The notes: generated from the sequence alone by a model not told the origin. A stretch of DNA of 12,419 nt from Pseudomonadota bacterium (GCA_023392225.1 JAEVZM010000281.1:1-12419), one strand, 5' to 3'; shown: positions 1-7,699, counted from the first letter of the stretch. Numbers and translations: made by a program.

Positions 1-912
1 GTGGAGAAATCCGCGCCGGCGCGCATCCTCGCCTCGCCGCTCGCCCGGCGCCTCGCCCGCGAGAATGGCGTCGACCTCGCTGCCCTGGCCGCCACCAAGT
101 CCGGCCGCATCCGGAAGGCCGACGTGCTCGCCGCCACCACCCGCTCCGCCGCCCCGGCTGCAACCGCGGCGACGCCGCGTCTTGCGCCGGTTATCCCGGC
201 CGGCCCGGTGCCGGACGGGGTCGAGGCCCTGCCGCCGATGCGGGCCCGGATCGCCGAGACCGTCACGGTCAGCCGGCAGACCATTCCCGCCTTCACCCTC
301 GACCGGTTCGTCTCGACCGAGGCGGTGGCCAAGGCCAGGGCGGAGATCGGACCCGAGGTTGAGCGGACGAGCGGCGTGAAGCTCACGCTGACCGACTTCT
401 TCCTCCAGGCGCTCGCCGACACGCTCTCGCACAACCCGATGATGCTGCAGCGCTTCGCCGATGCCGGCGGGCGGCCGGGCGCGGTGCGCGACGCCACGGT
501 CGACATCGGCCTGATCGTTGCGGTCGACGGCGGCATGATGATCCCGGTGCTCGCCGACCTTGGCGGACGCTCGCTCGGCGAGATCGGCCTCGCCCGGCGC
601 GACGCCACCCAGCGTGTCCGCTCCGGCCGGCTGGTGAAGGGCGACGGTGCCCCGGTGGCGATTGCGCTGTCCAACCTCGCCCGTGGCGGCGCCGACCGCT
701 TCGAGGCGATCATCGGCCCCGGCCAGTCGTCGGTGCTGGCGGTCGGCCGCGAGCACGAGGCGGTGGTCGCCCGCGGCGGCCAGCCGGCGGTGGTGACCGG
801 CGTCCACCTGACGCTGTCGGTCGATCATCGGCTGATCGACGGAGTGGTGGGCGCGGCCTTCCTCGGCGAGCTCGCCGACCGCATCGAGTTCGGCCCCTGG
901 CGGCTGGACTAG
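1..912 (+). CDS. 2-oxo acid dehydrogenase E2 (dihydrolipoamide acyltransferase), C-terminal part; possibly 5'-partial
   Basis: This is the acyltransferase core of a pyruvate, branched-chain or acetoin dehydrogenase-type complex, which moves an acyl group from lipoamide to CoA in the cytoplasm. Residues about 7-45 look like the peripheral subunit-binding domain (ASPLARRLA and SGRIRKADV). An Ala/Pro-rich linker covers about 45-75, and the catalytic domain runs to the end. Seen directly: the active-site motif DHRLIDG with His276 and Asp280, and the SNLARGG segment near 224-230. No lipoyl domain is present in the 303 residues. The frame is open from the first base, so the GTG at position 1 may be internal and the lipoyl domain may lie upstream. 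Full-length E2 proteins usually have 370 or more residues. The gene faces the leftward operon and probably ends a separate operon entering from the left. The family is clear; the acyl substrate is not. Confidence 0.85.
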   Translation: MEKSAPARILASPLARRLARENGVDLAALAATKSGRIRKADVLAATTRSAAPAATAATPRLAPVIPAGPVPDGVEALPPMRARIAETVTVSRQTIPAFTLDRFVSTEAVAKARAEIGPEVERTSGVKLTLTDFFLQALADTLSHNPMMLQRFADAGGRPGAVRDATVDIGLIVAVDGGMMIPVLADLGGRSLGEIGLARRDATQRVRSGRLVKGDGAPVAIALSNLARGGADRFEAIIGPGQSSVLAVGREHEAVVARGGQPAVVTGVHLTLSVDHRLIDGVVGAAFLGELADRIEFGPWRLD

Positions 913-1099
913 CTGATCCGGAAGGGACCCGACAGGTCCGGCGCCTCGGGGACGTGGCGTCGCTCAGGGCGCTGCGCGTCACGTCGTGATCCGTTTGAGC
1001 CTGGAGCCTTGGCCCGAAGCACGCGGCGCGATCGCATGCGGAGGCTCCGTCGCTGCGGCGCATCGCTTCGCGCCGCGCTCGGAAGGGCGAGGCCGGTTG
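913..1099. other. convergent intergenic gap, 187 bases
   Basis: This gap separates the rightward E2 gene from the leftward ATPase gene. It holds a small perfect hairpin at 925-939 (GGACC, 5-base loop, GGTCC) just after the E2 stop, and a longer imperfect hairpin at 1022-1077 listed separately. No gene with a credible start and ribosome site was seen here. Its expected role is transcription termination from both sides. Confidence 0.4.
1022..1077. terminator. imperfect hairpin, possible bidirectional terminator
   Basis: Bases 1022-1031 pair perfectly with 1068-1077 (10 bp, CGCGGCGCGA). After a 4 by 4 internal loop, 1036-1040 pair with 1059-1063 (5 bp), closing an 18-base loop. It lies 22 bases past the stop of the leftward ATPase gene and about 110 bases past the E2 stop. 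Neither side has a clean T-tract, so intrinsic termination is only a possibility. Part of the pairing could be chance in such GC-rich DNA. Confidence 0.3.
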
Positions 1100-2596
1100 C
1101 TATGCGGCCGCGCGCTGCTTGGTGTGGCGCTCGAGCTTGGTGATCGCCGCCGCCAGCGCCTCGACATGGGGATGGTCGCCCACCTTGAGCGGCTCGGAGA
1201 GGCGCCCGTCCGAGACCACGATCACCTTGTCGGCCGATTCGAAGATCTCCAGCACCTCGGTGCAGAACATGATCGCGGCATTGCCGCCCGCGGCGAAGTC
1301 GCGGAGCAGCCGGTAGATCTCCCGACGGCTCTGGATGTCGACGCCGCGGGTCGGCTCCTCGAGCAGGACCAGCCGCGGCTCGAGGGTCAGCGCCTGGGCG
1401 ATCGCCACCTTCTGCTGGTTGCCGCCCGACAGCGAGCGGATGCCCTGGGCCAGGGTCTGCGTCTTGACGAAGAACCGCTTCACCGACTGCGCAGCGATCT
1501 CGCGCATCCGCCGCTTCTTGAGCGCCAGCGCCGGCCCCGCGATCTGCGGCACGCCGAGCCGGGCGACGATGTTCTCGCCGACCGAGAGGTTCGAGTAGAG
1601 GCTGTCGGCCCGCGTCGCCGGCACGTAGGCGGTCCGCTCGAAGACCTTGCCCGGCGCGACGCCGTCGAGCTTGATCGAGCCCGTGCAGCGCTCGAGGCCG
1701 GAGAAGGAGCGGAGCAGTTCGCGCGCGCCCGAGCCCTCGACTCCCATGAGGGCGATCACCTCGCCATGGGCCGCGGTGAAGCTGACGTCGGTGAAGGCGT
1801 TCGGATGGGACCAACCCGAGACGCCGAAGATCTCCCGGCCGATCTCGGTCGCGCCGGTGCGGAGCACCGCCACCTGCTGGTCGGCGGTGCCGACCACCAG
1901 TTGCTCGGCGATCGCCTCCTCGGTCAGCTCCGGCTTCTCGATGATCTTGCGCACCTGGCCGTCGCGGATGATCGCGACCCGGTTGGCGTGCTCGACGAGG
2001 TCGCCGAGCCGGTGGGTGACGAGCAGCACGATGCGGTCCTCGCCGGCGAGCTTGTGCATCTCGCGAAAGAGCTCGTCCGATTCCTCGTCGGTCAACGCCG
2101 AGTTCGGCTCGTCGAAGAGGAAGACACGGGCGGAACGCGCCACGGCGCGGGCGATCTCGGTACGCTGCTGGGTGGCGAGCGTGCAGTCCTCGAGCAGCAC
2201 GTCGCGAAGCGTGCCGATGCCCAGCGCCTGCATGACGCCGGCGTCCTCGAGGCCGAGCCGCGGGCGGGCGAGCGACGTGCCCTCGCGGCCGACGAGCACG
2301 TTCTCGGCGACGGTGAGATTGGGGAAGAGCTGCGGCTCCTGGTGGACCACGGCGACGTCGTGCCAGTCGACGGCGGGAAACCATGGCCGGCCGTCGAGGG
2401 TCATGGTGCCGGAATCCGGCCGCTCCTCGCCGGCGATCATGCGGATGAGGGTCGACTTGCCGGCGCCGTTCGGCCCGGCGATGCCAATCACCTCGCCGGG
2501 GTTCAGGTCGAGCTCGATGCCGTCGAGCGCGATGGTGCTGCCATAGCGCTTGGCGACGTTCCGGATGCGGATGCCCTTGCCGTCGGCGTCGTTCAC
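1100..2596 (-). CDS. sugar ABC transporter ATP-binding protein, CUT2 (RbsA/MglA-type) tandem ATPase
   Basis: A 498-residue protein with two fused nucleotide-binding domains (about 9-240 and 255-495) that powers uptake through the adjacent permease at the inner membrane. The first domain has Walker A GPNGAGKST (41-49), Q-loop Gln86, Walker B VFLFDEP (Asp162, Glu163) and switch His195. Its signature is degenerate: CTLAT at 138-142, where relatives have LSVGQ. The second domain has the good signature LSGGN (389-393), but its Walker A is GVEGSGARE (285-293), lacking the Lys, and its Walker B reads LLEEP instead of LLDEP. The start is GTG at 2596, overlapping the permease stop by four bases (GTGA), with GGAGGG four bases upstream. 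This implies translational coupling. It is the last gene of the leftward operon. The family is certain; the sugar is unknown. Confidence 0.93.
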   Translation of the reverse strand: MNDADGKGIRIRNVAKRYGSTIALDGIELDLNPGEVIGIAGPNGAGKSTLIRMIAGEERPDSGTMTLDGRPWFPAVDWHDVAVVHQEPQLFPNLTVAENVLVGREGTSLARPRLGLEDAGVMQALGIGTLRDVLLEDCTLATQQRTEIARAVARSARVFLFDEPNSALTDEESDELFREMHKLAGEDRIVLLVTHRLGDLVEHANRVAIIRDGQVRKIIEKPELTEEAIAEQLVVGTADQQVAVLRTGATEIGREIFGVSGWSHPNAFTDVSFTAAHGEVIALMGVEGSGARELLRSFSGLERCTGSIKLDGVAPGKVFERTAYVPATRADSLYSNLSVGENIVARLGVPQIAGPALALKKRRMREIAAQSVKRFFVKTQTLAQGIRSLSGGNQQKVAIAQALTLEPRLVLLEEPTRGVDIQSRREIYRLLRDFAAGGNAAIMFCTEVLEIFESADKVIVVSDGRLSEPLKVGDHPHVEALAAAITKLERHTKQRAAA

Positions 2597-3627
2597 GAGG
2601 CCCTCCGCTTGCGGACATGGGTGAGGGCGAGGTCGAGCGCCACGGCGCCGATCGTCACCGCGCCGAGGAAGATCTGCTGGACGTGCGGCCCGGGCGACAG
2701 GATCGAGAGGCCGAGCTGCAGCTCGGCAAGGAGGAGGGCGCCGCCGAGCGTGCCGATCACCGTGCCCTTGCCGCCGGAGAGGCTGGCGCCGCCGATGATC
2801 ACCGCCGCGAACACCGGGAAGGTGTAGCTGAGGCCGGTATTGGGCTGGCTGGTCTGGATGAACGAGAAGTCGAGGATGCCGGCGATGGCGGCGAGCGTGC
2901 CGCACAGCACGAAGGCGAGAATCTTGTACTTCCGCACCGGCAGGCGGGCGAGCTCGGCGGCGCGCGGGTTGCCGCCGATCGCGATCAGGCGGAAGCCGAA
3001 CAGCGAGCGGTGGAGGAGGAAGGCGACGACGAGCGCAATGCCGATCATCCACACCACTTCCAGCGACAGCCGGAACGAGCCGATCGACTGGGTGAGGCCG
3101 ATGAAGAAGTCGATCTGCTCCTTTGGGATCGTCATGCCCGGCGGCGGGTAGACCGGGTTGAAGGTGGCGGTGTTCGAGACCCAGAGGCTGACGCCGTAGA
3201 GGAGGTTGTAGCTGCCGAGGGTGACGATGAAGGATGGTATCCTGAGACTGGTGACGAGCAGGCCGTTGAAGAGGCCCACGGCGGTGCCGATCAGGATGGC
3301 GAGCGGGATCGCGACATAGACCGGGATGCCGCCGAAGATCCACATCACCGCGAGGCAGTTCACGGCAAGGCCGTAGGTGGCGCCGAAGGAGAGGTCGATC
3401 TCGCCGACGACGATGACCAGCGTCAGGCCCAGCGCCATGATCGCCACCGAGCTCATCGAGCGCAGCACCGAGGCGCCCATGTTGAGGTTGGCGACGTTCG
3501 GGTTGATGGCGATGAACACCAGCGCCACGACTACGATGGCAGCCAGCAGCCCGCCCATGCGAAGCGCGAGGTCGATGCCCGCATTGGCGGCCGAGCCGCG
3601 CTGGGAGGCCTGTTCGGCGCTGGTCAT
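2593..3627 (-). CDS. sugar ABC transporter permease, CUT2 (RbsC-type, BPD_transp_2)
   Basis: A 344-residue inner-membrane permease, a normal length for RbsC/XylH/AraH-type proteins, and probably a homodimer in the importer. It has about eight to ten hydrophobic segments, for example near 24-41, 58-75, 103-125, 190-206, 235-255, 290-310 and 318-335. The family motif GEIDLSFGA is at 75-83. The cytoplasmic loop GFRLIAIGGNPRAAELA (211-227) is the expected ATPase-contact region, and GGASLSGGKGT follows at 279-289. The ATG at 3627 is chosen because AGGA sits eight bases upstream and family-like sequence begins soon after. An upstream in-frame ATG at 3660 would add eleven unlikely residues and lies close to the intergenic hairpin. 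It lies between the binding-protein gene (82-base gap) and the ATPase gene (4-base overlap). The transported sugar cannot be told from sequence. Confidence 0.93.
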   Translation of the reverse strand: MTSAEQASQRGSAANAGIDLALRMGGLLAAIVVVALVFIAINPNVANLNMGASVLRSMSSVAIMALGLTLVIVVGEIDLSFGATYGLAVNCLAVMWIFGGIPVYVAIPLAILIGTAVGLFNGLLVTSLRIPSFIVTLGSYNLLYGVSLWVSNTATFNPVYPPPGMTIPKEQIDFFIGLTQSIGSFRLSLEVVWMIGIALVVAFLLHRSLFGFRLIAIGGNPRAAELARLPVRKYKILAFVLCGTLAAIAGILDFSFIQTSQPNTGLSYTFPVFAAVIIGGASLSGGKGTVIGTLGGALLLAELQLGLSILSPGPHVQQIFLGAVTIGAVALDLALTHVRKRRAS

Positions 3628-3667
3628 TCTGAAATTCCTGCCGTCATGTCCGGGATGCAATGAAAGC

Positions 3668-3691
3668 GGGGCGCCCGTGGCGGGGCGCCCC
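3668..3691 (-). terminator. strong GC hairpin between binding-protein and permease genes
   Basis: GGGGCGCCC (3668-3676), a six-base loop and GGGCGCCCC (3683-3691) form a perfect 9-bp stem. On the leftward transcript it starts 18 bases after the binding-protein stop. It is followed by CTTTCATT, which is a weak U-rich tract. In ABC importer operons a hairpin at this place commonly stabilises the binding-protein mRNA or terminates part of the transcripts, so that the periplasmic protein is made in excess over the membrane parts. Here that role is inferred from position and structure. Confidence 0.6.
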
Positions 3692-3709
3692 AGTTGCTAA
3701 CGCGTGAGC

Positions 3710-4822
3710 CTATTGCTGGCCCATCGTGTTGTTGAGCTCCTCGCGCGCCTGCGGCACGTCCTTGAGGAACACGGCCTTGAGGGTCTGCGTGTTGGGCAGG
3801 ATCTCGCCGTTCTTGAACAGCGCCGCGCAGGCGACCGCGCCGAAGCCGGCCTGGTCGGGCCAGCGCTGGTCGAACTGGGCGATCTGGATGCCCTTCTCGA
3901 TGGCGTCGAGCTGGCCATGCGAGGAGTTCCAGCCGACGGTGAACACCTGGCCGACCAGACCGAGGCTCTCGATGGCGCGGTCGGCATGCTCGGCGCCGAT
4001 GTCGACGTTCTCGATGATCTGGACGTTCGGGTTGGCGGTGAGGAACGAGCGGTAGACCTCGTAGGCCTGGCCCGGCTCGTAGCTGGTGTTGAGGCCGTTC
4101 TCCTCGGTGGTGATGAACTCGGCGTCGGGGATCGCGGCCTTGATCGTCTCGACGAAGCTCTTCATGCGGCCCTGGGCCCATTCCTGGGTGGGGTCACCGC
4201 CCGACACGGCGAAGACCTTGAGGTCCTCCTTGCCGTTGTCCTTCATCCACTGCAGCACCGCCTCGGCGACGTACTTGCCTTCCTGGAGCGGCACCTGGGT
4301 GAAGCGGGTGAACTCATGGCCGTTGGACGGCACGCCCGAGGTGAAGACCGGGATGCCCTCGTCCATCAGGCGGTTGGTGATCGCGGTCAGCGAGTTGGAA
4401 TCGACCGGCTCGATGCCGATGCAGTCGATCTCGCCGGCGGCGAGCTTGGCCTCGATCTGGGCGACCTGCTGGTTGGCGTCGTTCTGCACCGGGGCGATCG
4501 CCGCGCAGTCCATCGGCCAGAGCTGCTGGGCCATCTTGCAGCCCATCTCGGCGCCGGCCGCGAACTGCGGCGAGAACAGCGGGATGCCCGAGGCCTGGTA
4601 GGAGAAGACGTAGTTCATCTTCTCGCCGTTCTTCACCTTCTCGGCGATCCGGTCGGCGAGCTTGAAGGTCCCCCAGTCGCGCTCGATGGTGAAGGGCGCG
4701 CCTTCGACCTTCTCGCCGGTGAGCGGGATCTGGGTGTCCTTGAACTCCTGCGCGGTGGCGGCGCCGGCGAGCGCCAGCGCGCCGACGGCCCCGAGCAGGA
4801 TAGTCTTGCGGGAACGGTTCAT
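3710..4822 (-). CDS. periplasmic sugar-binding protein of the CUT2 importer (Peripla_BP_4)
   Basis: A 370-residue periplasmic protein that captures the sugar and delivers it to the permease. The N-terminus is a clear Sec signal peptide: MNRSRK, a hydrophobic stretch TILLGAVGALALAGA, and a likely cleavage after ATA (residue 24, before QEF). The mature part is a type I periplasmic-binding-protein fold. Recognisable stretches are VFSYQASGIPLFSPQF near 70-85, IGIEPVDSNSL where ribose-type proteins typically have a similar two-lobe crossover, and VGWNSSHGQLDAIEKG near 292-307. The ATG at 4822 has GGAGG eight bases upstream. A farther in-frame ATG at 4876 would place 18 residues before the signal peptide and was rejected. 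Hairpins precede and follow the gene, suggesting separate control of its mRNA. The ligand is unknown; the neighbouring enzymes suggest a sugar handled through its lactone. Confidence 0.92.
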   Translation of the reverse strand: MNRSRKTILLGAVGALALAGAATAQEFKDTQIPLTGEKVEGAPFTIERDWGTFKLADRIAEKVKNGEKMNYVFSYQASGIPLFSPQFAAGAEMGCKMAQQLWPMDCAAIAPVQNDANQQVAQIEAKLAAGEIDCIGIEPVDSNSLTAITNRLMDEGIPVFTSGVPSNGHEFTRFTQVPLQEGKYVAEAVLQWMKDNGKEDLKVFAVSGGDPTQEWAQGRMKSFVETIKAAIPDAEFITTEENGLNTSYEPGQAYEVYRSFLTANPNVQIIENVDIGAEHADRAIESLGLVGQVFTVGWNSSHGQLDAIEKGIQIAQFDQRWPDQAGFGAVACAALFKNGEILPNTQTLKAVFLKDVPQAREELNNTMGQQ

Positions 4823-4847
4823 CGTGTTTTCCTCCACTGGTGACGGT

Positions 4848-4871
4848 CCGGGCGGCTCCCTACCGACCCGG
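4848..4871 (-). other. hairpin before the binding-protein gene
   Basis: On the leftward strand CCGGG plus CGG pairs with CCG plus CCCGG, with one bulged T and a seven-base loop TAGGGAG. It sits in the 60-base gap between the dehydratase stop and the binding-protein start. It begins 11 bases after the stop and ends just before the ribosome site. No T-tract follows. It could be an RNA-processing or stability element that separates the enzyme and transporter parts of the message. The function is inferred only. Confidence 0.35.
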
Positions 4872-4882
4872 TGCAATGATGT

Positions 4883-6025
4883 TCAGAGCTTCCCGAGCAC
4901 TTTTTCGCTGCGGTAGCCCTCGACCACCTCCTCGATGACCTCGATGCCGAGGCCCGGCCCGGTCGGCGGGTAGACCCAGCCGTCCTTCTGCTCGAACGGC
5001 CTGGTGACAAGGGCGTGCTGCATCGGGTTGCGGATCGGCTTGAACTCGAAGAGCTTGCAGGCCGGTGAGTTGAACGAGATGGCGAGGCTCGCCGCGGTGA
5101 CGATTGCCGACGACCAGGCATGGGCATTGGCCTGGCGGCGATGGAACTCGCAGCGCTCGGCGACCTTCTTGAAGCCGGTGATGCCCTCGGCCCGGCCGGG
5201 GTCGACGCCGACCACGTCCACCGTACCGGTGGCGAGCACCCGCTCGAACTGCTCGAGCGTCCACTCCCGTTCGCCATAGGCGATGCGGGTGGTGGTCTTG
5301 GCGCGGAGGTTGGCATAGCCCTCCGGGTCCCAGGCGCCGAGCGGCTCCTCGATCCAGGCGAGGTCGTATTCCTCCATGGCCCTGGCGCGGCGGACCGCGT
5401 CGGTCACGTCCCACTTGATGGCGATGCCGTTGTCGATCATCAGCATGCGCTTCGGGCCGAGCACCTCGCGCATCGCCTTGACATAGGCGACGTCGCGGTC
5501 GTGGTCGTAGCCGAGATTGGCATTGCCGCGCTTGCCGAAGCCGGTCTTGAGGCCCTGGTATCCGTCTTCCATCCACGCCGCCGTCTCGTCCGCCATCTCG
5601 GGGATCGATTCGTAGTGGGCGTGGCAGGAGGCGATCACCGGCAGCTTCTCGTGGACGCAGCCGCCGAGCAGGTCGAGGACGCTGGCACCGAGCGCCTTGC
5701 CCTTGAGGTCCCACAGCGCGATGTCGATGGCGGCGGTGGCGTAGGAGGCGATGCCGCCGTGATAGCCGTACCACCAGGCCTGCTGCTTGTTCTGCCGCCA
5801 CAGCGCCTCGGTCTCGACCGGGTTCTTGCCGATCAGGTTCGGCGCCATCCCTTCGATGATCGCCTTGGCGGCGAAATTGGCCTCGGGGAACTGGGTGATG
5901 GATTCGCCCCAGCCGACCTGACCGTCATCCGCGGTGATCTTGGCGAGACAGAGATGGCGCAGCGCGTTGAAGTCGTTGGGCTCCGGATAGCTGACCGGGA
6001 TCGCCTCGACCTTTGCAATCTTCAT
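4883..6025 (-). CDS. mandelate racemase/enolase-superfamily enzyme, probable sugar-acid dehydratase
   Basis: A 380-residue cytoplasmic enzyme of usual family length, with an N-terminal capping domain (about 1-125) and a C-terminal barrel. Metal ligands are visible as Asp198 (MLMIDNG), Glu226 (AWIEEPL) and Glu252 (AYGERE). Candidate acid/base residues are Lys160 and Lys165 in GLKTGFGK, and the dyad Asp275 (GVDPGR) with His302 (NAHAWSS). Known members with this His-Asp arrangement abstract the proton next to a carboxylate, and in sugar clusters they usually dehydrate an aldonate to a 2-keto-3-deoxy acid. Directly upstream is a lactonase that would supply an aldonate. The ATG at 6025 has AGGAG ten bases upstream, and the gap to the lactonase gene is 13 bases. 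Exact substrate (fuconate, rhamnonate, galactonate, arabinonate or other) is not resolvable here; racemase or cycloisomerase activity is also possible. Confidence 0.85.
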   Translation of the reverse strand: MKIAKVEAIPVSYPEPNDFNALRHLCLAKITADDGQVGWGESITQFPEANFAAKAIIEGMAPNLIGKNPVETEALWRQNKQQAWWYGYHGGIASYATAAIDIALWDLKGKALGASVLDLLGGCVHEKLPVIASCHAHYESIPEMADETAAWMEDGYQGLKTGFGKRGNANLGYDHDRDVAYVKAMREVLGPKRMLMIDNGIAIKWDVTDAVRRARAMEEYDLAWIEEPLGAWDPEGYANLRAKTTTRIAYGEREWTLEQFERVLATGTVDVVGVDPGRAEGITGFKKVAERCEFHRRQANAHAWSSAIVTAASLAISFNSPACKLFEFKPIRNPMQHALVTRPFEQKDGWVYPPTGPGLGIEVIEEVVEGYRSEKVLGKL

Positions 6026-6038
6026 GTCCTTGAAACTC

Positions 6039-6917
6039 CTAGCCGATCGCGCCGCGGAAGAGGGGCATGCCCTCGACGCCGACCTCGACGCGGACCAGCC
6101 GGCCGTTCATGGCGGCGCCGGTCAGGTCGAACGGTCCCATGTCGCAGAGATAGAGGGCGCCGCCTTTGCCGAAGCAGCAATTGAGGATGGTGCCGCCGGA
6201 TTCGAGGAAGTCGATCGGCGTGCCGTCCGGGGCGATGATGTCGACGCCGCCGGCGGCCACCGCGGTGATCCAGAGATTGCCCTTGGCGTCGATCTTCAGC
6301 CCGTCCGGGATGTGGCCCTCGGGGAGGGTGTGGATCACCGTCTTAGTGCCGTCCGGCTTCCGGCGCACGACGCGGAGCGTGTAGGATTCGACCCAGACGA
6401 TCGACCCGTCCGGCTCGGCGACGATGCCGTTCGGGTAGACGTAGTCGAGCTCCTCGACGATGTGCGCCGTGCCGTCCTTCTCGATGCAGACGATGCGGCC
6501 GGGGTGGTGCTTGGTGTCGGGGGCCCAGTCGCCGGAATCGGTGAACCACAGCCGGCCGTCGGGCGCAAAGACCAGGTCGTTCGGACCGTGGAACTGCTTG
6601 CCATCGGCCTCAGTGACGAGGATCTCGACCTTGCCGTCGGGCCGGGTCTTCTGGATCGACGGCGGCCGGTGCTCGGGCGCCACCCAGTTTCCGACATTGG
6701 GCGTCTGGGTCGAGTAGACGCAGCCGTCGGTGCCCAGCATGCAGGCATTGGGTCCGCCGCCGACATGGGCGAAGGTGCCGGACTTGCCGGTCCTCGGATC
6801 CCACACGCCGATCTCGCTGGCGTAGGTATTGGCGTAGATCACCCGGCCGTCGTCGAGCTCGTACGGGCCCTCGGGATGGCCGAGGCCCCCGGTGCAGATC
6901 GTCATCGGCTTCTTCAT
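6039..6917 (-). CDS. SMP-30/gluconolactonase family sugar lactonase
   Basis: A 292-residue protein of the six-bladed beta-propeller SMP-30/LRE family, which hydrolyses aldonolactones to aldonates with a divalent metal. The expected metal and catalytic residues are present: Glu16 in GHPEGP, Asn113 in HGPNDLVF, Asn163 in YPNGIV and Asp205 in IPDGLKID. Repeated blade motifs such as PDGRLWFTDSG (119-129) and KGNLWITAV (212-220) are clear. No signal peptide is seen, so it is cytoplasmic. The ATG at 6917 has GGGAGG six bases upstream. It lies 19 bases after an SDR gene and 13 bases before the dehydratase gene. The order dehydrogenase, lactonase, dehydratase fits an oxidative sugar pathway. The sugar is unknown. 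Confidence 0.9.
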   Translation of the reverse strand: MKKPMTICTGGLGHPEGPYELDDGRVIYANTYASEIGVWDPRTGKSGTFAHVGGGPNACMLGTDGCVYSTQTPNVGNWVAPEHRPPSIQKTRPDGKVEILVTEADGKQFHGPNDLVFAPDGRLWFTDSGDWAPDTKHHPGRIVCIEKDGTAHIVEELDYVYPNGIVAEPDGSIVWVESYTLRVVRRKPDGTKTVIHTLPEGHIPDGLKIDAKGNLWITAVAAGGVDIIAPDGTPIDFLESGGTILNCCFGKGGALYLCDMGPFDLTGAAMNGRLVRVEVGVEGMPLFRGAIG

Positions 6918-6936
6918 GGTTTCCTCCCTTCGTTCC

Positions 6937-7683
6937 TCACCAGGTCACCATGCCGCCGGTGTAGTTGATCGCCTGGCCGGTCATGTAGCCGGCCTCCTTC
7001 GACAGCAGGAACCAGATCAGCCCGGCACATTCCTCCGGCGAGGCGCCCCGGCCGAGCGGCACCGTCTTGTTGCGGGCGGCGCTGAGCTCCGACGCGGTCA
7101 TGCCGCGGAGCGGCCCCACGACGTCGAGCACCGCGTCCTGCATCGGCGTGTCGACGATGCCCGGGCAGATGGCGTTCACCCGTACCGGTCGCGATGCGAG
7201 CGCGTAGGCGAAGGAGCGGGTGATCGACAGGATCGTCGTCTTGGAGGCGGCATAGGTCGCGACCTCGACGGTCGAGGCGAGCTTGGCCGAGGACGAGGAC
7301 AGGTTGACGATGGCGCCGCCCGGCTTCATCCGCGGCCCGATCTTCTGGCAGAGGAAGAAGATTGCCTCGGCATTGACGGTCTGCACCCGCCGCCATTCCT
7401 CGACGGTGACCTCGGTGATCGGCTTGATCAGGATCATCCCGGCGGAGTTGACAAGGTAGTCGATCCCGTCGCCGCGCGCGGCGATGCGGTCACGCTCGCC
7501 TGGATCGCCGAGGTCGGCCACCATGGTCTCGCAACCGGCCTTTGCCAGCTCGGAGAGGCCGGCCTCGTCGCGGTCGACCGCAAGCACGGCAACGCCCTCG
7601 GCGAGCAGGCGCAGTGCCGCCGCCTTGCCGATACCGCGCGCTGCGCCGGTGACGATCCCGCGCCCTTTGTTCAAGTCTGACAA
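6937..7683 (-). CDS. short-chain dehydrogenase/reductase (SDR), probable sugar 1-dehydrogenase
   Basis: A 248-residue classical SDR, likely NAD-dependent because Asp37 follows the second strand (LAVDRD). Motifs seen: cofactor loop TGAARGIG (12-19), NSAG (79-82, a variant of NNAG), a serine cluster SSSS near 129-132, the active-site YAASK with Tyr144 and Lys148, and RVNAICPG (168-175). A TTG start at 7683 is chosen because GGAGG lies six bases before it and the reading MSDLNKGRGIVTG begins as the family does. Farther upstream in-frame codons would place the start in or before the promoter. It is the first gene of the leftward operon, just before the lactonase gene, so oxidation of a sugar to its lactone is a sensible role. 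Oxidation of another secondary alcohol is equally allowed by sequence. Confidence 0.88.
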   Translation of the reverse strand: MSDLNKGRGIVTGAARGIGKAAALRLLAEGVAVLAVDRDEAGLSELAKAGCETMVADLGDPGERDRIAARGDGIDYLVNSAGMILIKPITEVTVEEWRRVQTVNAEAIFFLCQKIGPRMKPGGAIVNLSSSSAKLASTVEVATYAASKTTILSITRSFAYALASRPVRVNAICPGIVDTPMQDAVLDVVGPLRGMTASELSAARNKTVPLGRGASPEECAGLIWFLLSKEAGYMTGQAINYTGGMVTW

Positions 7684-7689
7684 CGCGTT

Positions 7690-7694
7690 CCTCC
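7690..7694 (-). promoter_or_regulatory. ribosome binding site fixing the TTG start of the first SDR
   Basis: GGAGG on the leftward strand with six bases to TTG at 7683. The site decides the start, since no ATG or GTG with a credible site lies near the first conserved motif. Confidence 0.7.
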
Positions 7695-7699
7695 CGCGC

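Noticed and set aside
986..2827. A 613-codon open frame on the + strand opposite the ATPase gene, and other long frames such as 909-2618 (-), 2617-3663 (+), 3704-4843 (+) and 5120-6184 (+)
   Set aside because: They lie over genes with clear domains and motifs, their protein reads as Arg/Gly/Asp-rich low-complexity sequence without known motifs, and such frames are expected in GC-rich DNA with strong third-position bias.
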